From assembly GCA_965371445.1 (NCBI GenBank), contig CBDUYN010000076.1, forward strand, positions 1 through 43,618: a DNA stretch of 43,618 bases, written 5' to 3'. Below the pieces are notes generated by a model, which saw only the letters and a list, made by a program, of their open reading frames with translations, was not told the DNA's origin and ran no database searches. Source of the DNA: DASWIG01 sp965371445 (GTDB lineage Bacteria > Acidobacteriota > Thermoanaerobaculia > Multivoradales > J023). The translations under genes and the position numbers were made by a program. Shown piece by piece: positions 13,301 through 19,300 of this stretch; the stretch's first letter is position 1; each line of letters begins with the position of its first letter.

Positions 13301-16300
13301 CACGACGAGCGTGCCCGAGACCGCCTCGTAGTCCTCGCCCGCCACCGCCGTGACGTCGAGCGTGGCATAGACGACCTCGACGTCGCGGTCGCTCGGCAGC
13401 GACAGCTCGAGGGGGAAGAGCCAAAGCGTGGCGCCTTCGTCGCCCTCGGATTCGGTGACGTCGCCGACCGAGACCTCCACCACGTCGTCGTCGCGGATCG
13501 TCAACCTGCCCTCGGCGTCGGCCAAGGTGGCGCGCACGGGGTTCGAAAGGCGCAACAGGAAGGTCTCGTCGTTCTCGGCGAGCCGGTCGCCCACTACGGC
13601 GACCTCGACCGTCCGCAGGGTCTCGCCCGGCGCGAAGGTCAAGGTGCCGCTCGCCGCCTCGTAGTCGACGCCGCTCGCCGCGCTCACCGCCTGGGTCGTG
13701 TAATCGACCTCGACGCGACGGCCGGAAGGCGCGGAGAGGATCACCTCGAAAAGCGCCGAGGCCGCTCCCGCATCGCCCTCAAGAACCGTGACGTCGCTGG
13801 CCGAGACCGCGACCGGACCGTCGTCGTCGCGGATCGTGACCGTACCCAAGGCGTCGAGGACGATGGCGTTTGTGGCTCCGCTCAGGACGACGCCGAAGCT
13901 TTCGTCGTCCTCGTCGGTCGTATCGCCCACGATGTCGATCGAAAGCGTCGCCTCCGGCGCGCCGGCCGGGAAGGTGAGCGTGCCGCTCGCGCCGAGGAAA
14001 TCGTCCCCGTCCGCCGCGGTGCCCGGCACCGTGGCATAGCCCACCGAGACGTCGCCCGCGCCCGGGCAGGCCAGGACGAGGCGCAGGGCGGCCACGCCGT
14101 CGCCGTCGCCCTCGTCGACGATCGTGTCCTCGACGCGCAGCGTCTGCCGCCCCACTGAGCGGACGCCCAGCAGGTCGAAGGCCACGGCCGCGCCCGAGGG
14201 GCTGTCGTTGCCGAGCGTGAAGCGAAGCGTGCGCGTCCCCGCCGGGACGACGCGCACCTCGTCGAGCACCTGCCAGCCGGTGACGTCGGCCGTTCCCGCC
14301 GTCTGGTGGATATCGAGGACGAGGCCCGTGCCGTCGAGCATTTCGACGACGAGTCGCCCGATCTCCTCGCCCGCGGCCGGCTCGCCGACGACGCGCGCGA
14401 AGGCTTCGAAGGCGAACGACTGGGTCCCGGCGTCGACCGGAGCAGCAAAGGCGGCGATCGGGACCTCCTGGGTGAGCGTGGAGGTAGCGCCGAGCACAAA
14501 ATAGGCCGTGCCGGCGAGCGGCTCGGGATCGCCGGAGCCGCGGATGATCTGGCCGGACGCGGTCCAGCCCGCCGGCTCGAGACCGGGACCCTCGTCCTCG
14601 GCGCCGGGGTTGGCCAGCAAGTTGGGGCTCGCGCAGCCCTCCTCGTCGACGATGGTACCGACACCGTTGGGATCACCCGCCAGCGAGCCCACGGGCGTCC
14701 CCAGGACGACGAGGAAGATCTCGTCGACCTCGAGCTCGGTGTCGCCCAGGACCTCGACGGCGATTTCCTTCGCCGTCTCGCCCGGGGCGAAGACGAGCTC
14801 GCCCTCGCTCGGCGTGAAGTCGAGACCGGCGAGAGCGCTCGCATCCAGCGTCGAATAGGGCACCGTCACGCTCTCCGCCGATGGCGAGGACAGGGTGACC
14901 GGGAAGAGGGCCAGGCGGCTCCCCGAGTCGCCTTCGGCCACCTCCGCGTCGCCGACCGAGACGCCGCGCTCGACGGTGAACGGCTGGCTGGCCAGCCTCA
15001 CCTCTCCCGCCGGCAGGTTCGCCTTCAGGACCGCCAGGTAGCTGCTCGGCGGCAGCTCGATGCTGTCGTAGACCAGGCTGCCCTCCCGGGCCGCGCCCCG
15101 CGGCAGGTCGAGGACCGTGTCGACAAAGCCCAGGACCGTGGCGCTCGCCAGGTCGAGGAAGTCGACGCGGAGAACGAGGCCGACGAGATCGGTATTGCCC
15201 GTATGCTCGACGCTCCAGAACGAAACGAGCGGCGCGCCCGCCCCGAGCCGCGACGGCGTCACCGCCAGCTCGCCGCGCAGGCCGGCACCGGTCTCGGCGC
15301 TCGACTCGACGGTGAGCGGCGTCGAGGAGAACGCGAGGAGCTTGCCGTTCTCCTCGCGCAGGCTCAAGCTCGCGGTGTACTCGCCGGGCGGCGCGTTGGC
15401 GATCTCCCAGGTGGCGTTGACCGGGGCCTCGGCACCCGGGAAAAGCGCCTGGAAGGTGTGCTCGTGGGTGAACGCCTCGGTGGCGTCGGCGGCGGTGACC
15501 GCGAGGCGCGCGACGGCGCCGTGGAGGGTCGTGTTGGGGCTCGTATTGCGCACTCGGCCGAAGAAGAGCGCCGCCTGCAGCGGGGTGTAGGCATCGCGGT
15601 CGCTCAGGATCGACGCGGTGGCGCTTCGGATCGCGACGACGCTCAAGAACGTGTTGCCCGTCGCCATCACCACGCCGTCCTGCGAGAGCTCGGCGATCAG
15701 CGCATAGACACCCGGCAGGCTGGCGGGCGTCTCGGTGGCGAAATCGAGCGCCAGGGCCGTGCCCGGCACCGTCGTGACCGGCTGCTCGGCGACCGCGGTC
15801 ACCACGACGCCGAAGGTGTCGACGAGGCGCAGGTCGAGGTCGAGCATCCGCGCCGCGGCGCCGTGGTCCGTGACCGAGACCTCGATCGCGATCGTCTCCC
15901 CCGGGCTGTAGGCGAGCCGGTCGGCTTCGACGCCGAGAGCGACGCTGCTCGCCGCGACCAGGAGCTCGACGGCGGCCTCGTTGTTCGACTCGTCTTCCTC
16001 GTCGATCGCGGCGCCGGGATCGGCCTCGGCCGTGAACAGGACGAGGCCGGTCATCGCGGCGCTGTCGGCGATGAGCTCCAGGGTCCCCGAGGCGCCCGTC
16101 TCCAGCAGGCCCGGCCATGACCGGCGGCCGAGCTCGAAGCCGTTGGCCCGGAAAGCGACCTCGAAGCCGCCGAGAAGCGGTGTGCCGCGGTTGGTGACCG
16201 TGGCCCGGAGAGTAACCTGGGCGCCCGCCTCCAACGGCGACGGGCTCACCTGGAGCGCCGTCAGCTCCAGGTCGGGCCGCGACGGCGCCAGAAGCTCCAC

Positions 16301-19300
16301 CGCTCCCAGGCCGCGGTTGTTCTCCTCGTCGAGCTCGAGCACCGTCTCGTCGGGATCGACCACCGCGTGCAGCAAGTGCAGGCCCCGGGCTCCCAGAGTG
16401 TCCCAGGGGAGGGTGAGGCTACGTACCTCGCCCGGCAAGAGCGCGGTGCCCGTCGCCTCGCCGAGGACGGCGGCCTCGGCGCCGGAGCCGTCGTAGAGAC
16501 GCACCAGGTAATCGGCGGTGGCTGTACCGGAGTTCGTGACCGTGACGGTGACCGGCACCAGCTGGCCGGCGACCCTCGGGCTCGGCGCCACCACACCGCC
16601 GGCCGGGATCACGAGGTCAGGGAGCACGGTCTCGGTCATCTCGAAGGCGACCTGGTTGTCCGTTTCGTCGCACTCGGCGACGGCGCCGGAGGGATCCACC
16701 ACGGCGAAAACGAGCGCGCCGGGCGGCCCCGCCACGCTCCACAGCGCCTCGACCTCTTCCCAGGCGCCCGGCCACAATCCCCGCGTCGTGACCGCGATGG
16801 CCACCGGCTCTGCCGTCGCGGGATCCCCGGCGTAGAGCGCCACCTCGACGCCCGCCGGGACGGCGGCCCGTCCACCGTTGCCGATCCTGAGCGTCACCGG
16901 TACGCCGGCCTCGCCGGGCGCCGCGACCCGCGGGAAGCTTACCGTCAGGTTGGGCAAGAGAAGCGGCGGTGCCGCGAGCTCACGGTTGGCGCGGAAGGTG
17001 TTGCCCGCGTGGCCGGCTGAGGCCAGCCACGGCGGCGTCTGCGGCGACGGCACCGTGCCGTCGAGCGCCACGTTGGTGACGTGGTAGCCGTACTGGTTCC
17101 AGATCGGACGCGTCCCCTGCCAGCTCGGATGGCCCAGCACGTGCAGGCCCTGGGTCGAGGCGTCGCCGTTGAAGCCGACGTTCGAAGGCACCAGGATCTC
17201 GGCCCGGCCGTCGCCGTCGACGTCGGCGATCACCGGGTACTCCATCGCCGTTTTCGAAATGTTCTCCCGGGTGTAGAGCGTCGCCCCCGTGGCACCGTCG
17301 AGGACGTAGAACGTCCGCGAGTCACCGTTCACCGTACCGGCGAGGAAGAAGACCTCGCGCGTGCCGTCGCCGTCGAGGTCGAAGGCACTCACGCCGTGGA
17401 TGGCGCCGAAGTCCTGGGCGATCGGGCGCCGCCACAGGGTCGAGAGGTTCGAGCGGTAGGCGATGAGATGGGTCGCGGTGCCCACCAGGATCTCCGGCGC
17501 GGCGTCGCCGTCGAGGTCGGCGATCGTCGGCGGACCGCCCCAGTAGGTCGGCATCGAAAACGGCGAGAAGGGAACCATCACCGTTCGGCCGGCGGCGTAG
17601 GAGCCGTCGTGGTTCATCACCAGGATCTGGCCCGAGGAAACGTAGACGATCTCCGCCTCGGGATCCGCGTCGAGGTTGCCCACCGCCGAGAAGCCGTCGA
17701 CCATGAGCTTGTCGGGGACGTTCGCGTCCCACACGACTTCCAGAGTGTTGCCGTTCAGGCGATAGACGGCGTCGCCCGCGACGATCTCGTTCACACCGTC
17801 GAGGTCGACGTCGGCGATGACCGAGTGCGGGTAGGCCGTGGCGCCCGGCACCAGGACGGCGCCGAAGAGGACGTAGTAGTTGTAGTTCTGGCCCTGGTTC
17901 GCGGTCCCGAGCGCGATCAGCTCGCCGGTGTTCGAGAGGACGGCGCGGCCGAGGACGATCTCCGGCACACCGTCGCCGTCGAGGTCGCCCACCGAAGGGG
18001 CGCCAAGGCCGCGGTCGCCGACGCCTTCGACCTTGTCGCTCACCCACAGGAGGCTGCCGGTGTGGTCGAGGGCGATCAGGCGTCCGTCGCGCTGGTGGCC
18101 GATCACCTCGGCGACGCCGTCGCCGTCGAGGTCGGCGGCGGCCACCTGGCCGAGGTGCATGACGAGCGGGTTCGCCGGGGTGGAGCGGAAGGCCCAGAGC
18201 TCGCTGCCGTCGAGGCCGCTCACCGCCAGGATCGCCCGGCCCGTCGCGTCGAGGGTGTGGAAGACGACGTCGGGCGTGTCGCGGCTGTCGATTTTCCCGT
18301 CGCCGTTGTCGTCGGAAAGCTGGACGACGATTGGCGTGGTCTCCACCTCGACGCCCGGCAGGTACCACTCCTCCACCACACCGCCGAAATCCGGCGCGGG
18401 CACCTCGACCTCGCAGTCGCCGTAGAGGGCGGCGGCGTTGTTCGACTCAAGCCGTTCGGTGACCGCGTCGCCAGCGTCGACTCTTGCCCACGCCAGCGGA
18501 TGATGGAAGGAGACGGTGGCGTCGACCGCGACGCTCGCGGTGACGGTGGCTCCTACGGTGAGCGGATCCGTGACCACGGCGGAGCCGAGGAGCTTCTCGC
18601 CCACACCGTGCCGGCCGTCGCCGTTCGTGTCCTCGAAGAGGCGGACCTCGAAGGGAGAGGTGACGTCCTCGTCGCCAGCGTTCGTGACGCCGACGGCCAC
18701 GGTGCCCGTCACCTCCAGGGTCGCGGCCGACTCGACGAGGCCGCTACGGTCGAGCCCGGCGATCACCAGGTCGGGACCGTTGGGGCGCGGGACCGCCACC
18801 TCGCGCTCGGCGCGGTTGTTCGTCTCGGAGAATTCGAGGATCGCGTCGCCGCCGTCGGCGACGGCCACCAGCACGTTCGTGCCGGCGGTCGCGGTCCACG
18901 TGAAGCCCGTGCCGCGGTTCCCGGACGCCGGGATCTCGGCGAACGTCTCGGAGAAGATGGAGCCGCCGCCAGCCGCCGGATCGCCTTCATAGACTTCGAG
19001 GAGGACGTTCCCGGCCGTCGCCGTCCCTGCGTTGCGGATCGTCACCCGCACCTCGATCGGGTCCCCGGCCAGCGGCTCGGGGGTCCCCGGGGCGCCGGCC
19101 GAAACCTCGAGGTTGTCGAAGCCGATCGCGAGATCCGGCAGGTCGCGGAAGAAGCGCTCGGCGCGGTTGTTCGACTCGTCTGTCTCCAGCACCTCCTGCC
19201 CGGGGTCGGCGGCCGCCAGGAGCGAGTAGGCGCCGAGGCCGAGGGCCACGGTCTCGTTCACCGTCGCCGCGGAGCCGGCGGCGACGTCCAGAGTCCAAGT

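Noticed and set aside
2519..14158. Very long plus-strand open frames opposite the giant gene (995, 904 and 1,168 codons)
   Set aside because: They are antisense to a repeat-rich, high-GC coding sequence, are Arg/Asp/Val-rich without domains, and arise from codon bias of the real minus-strand frame.
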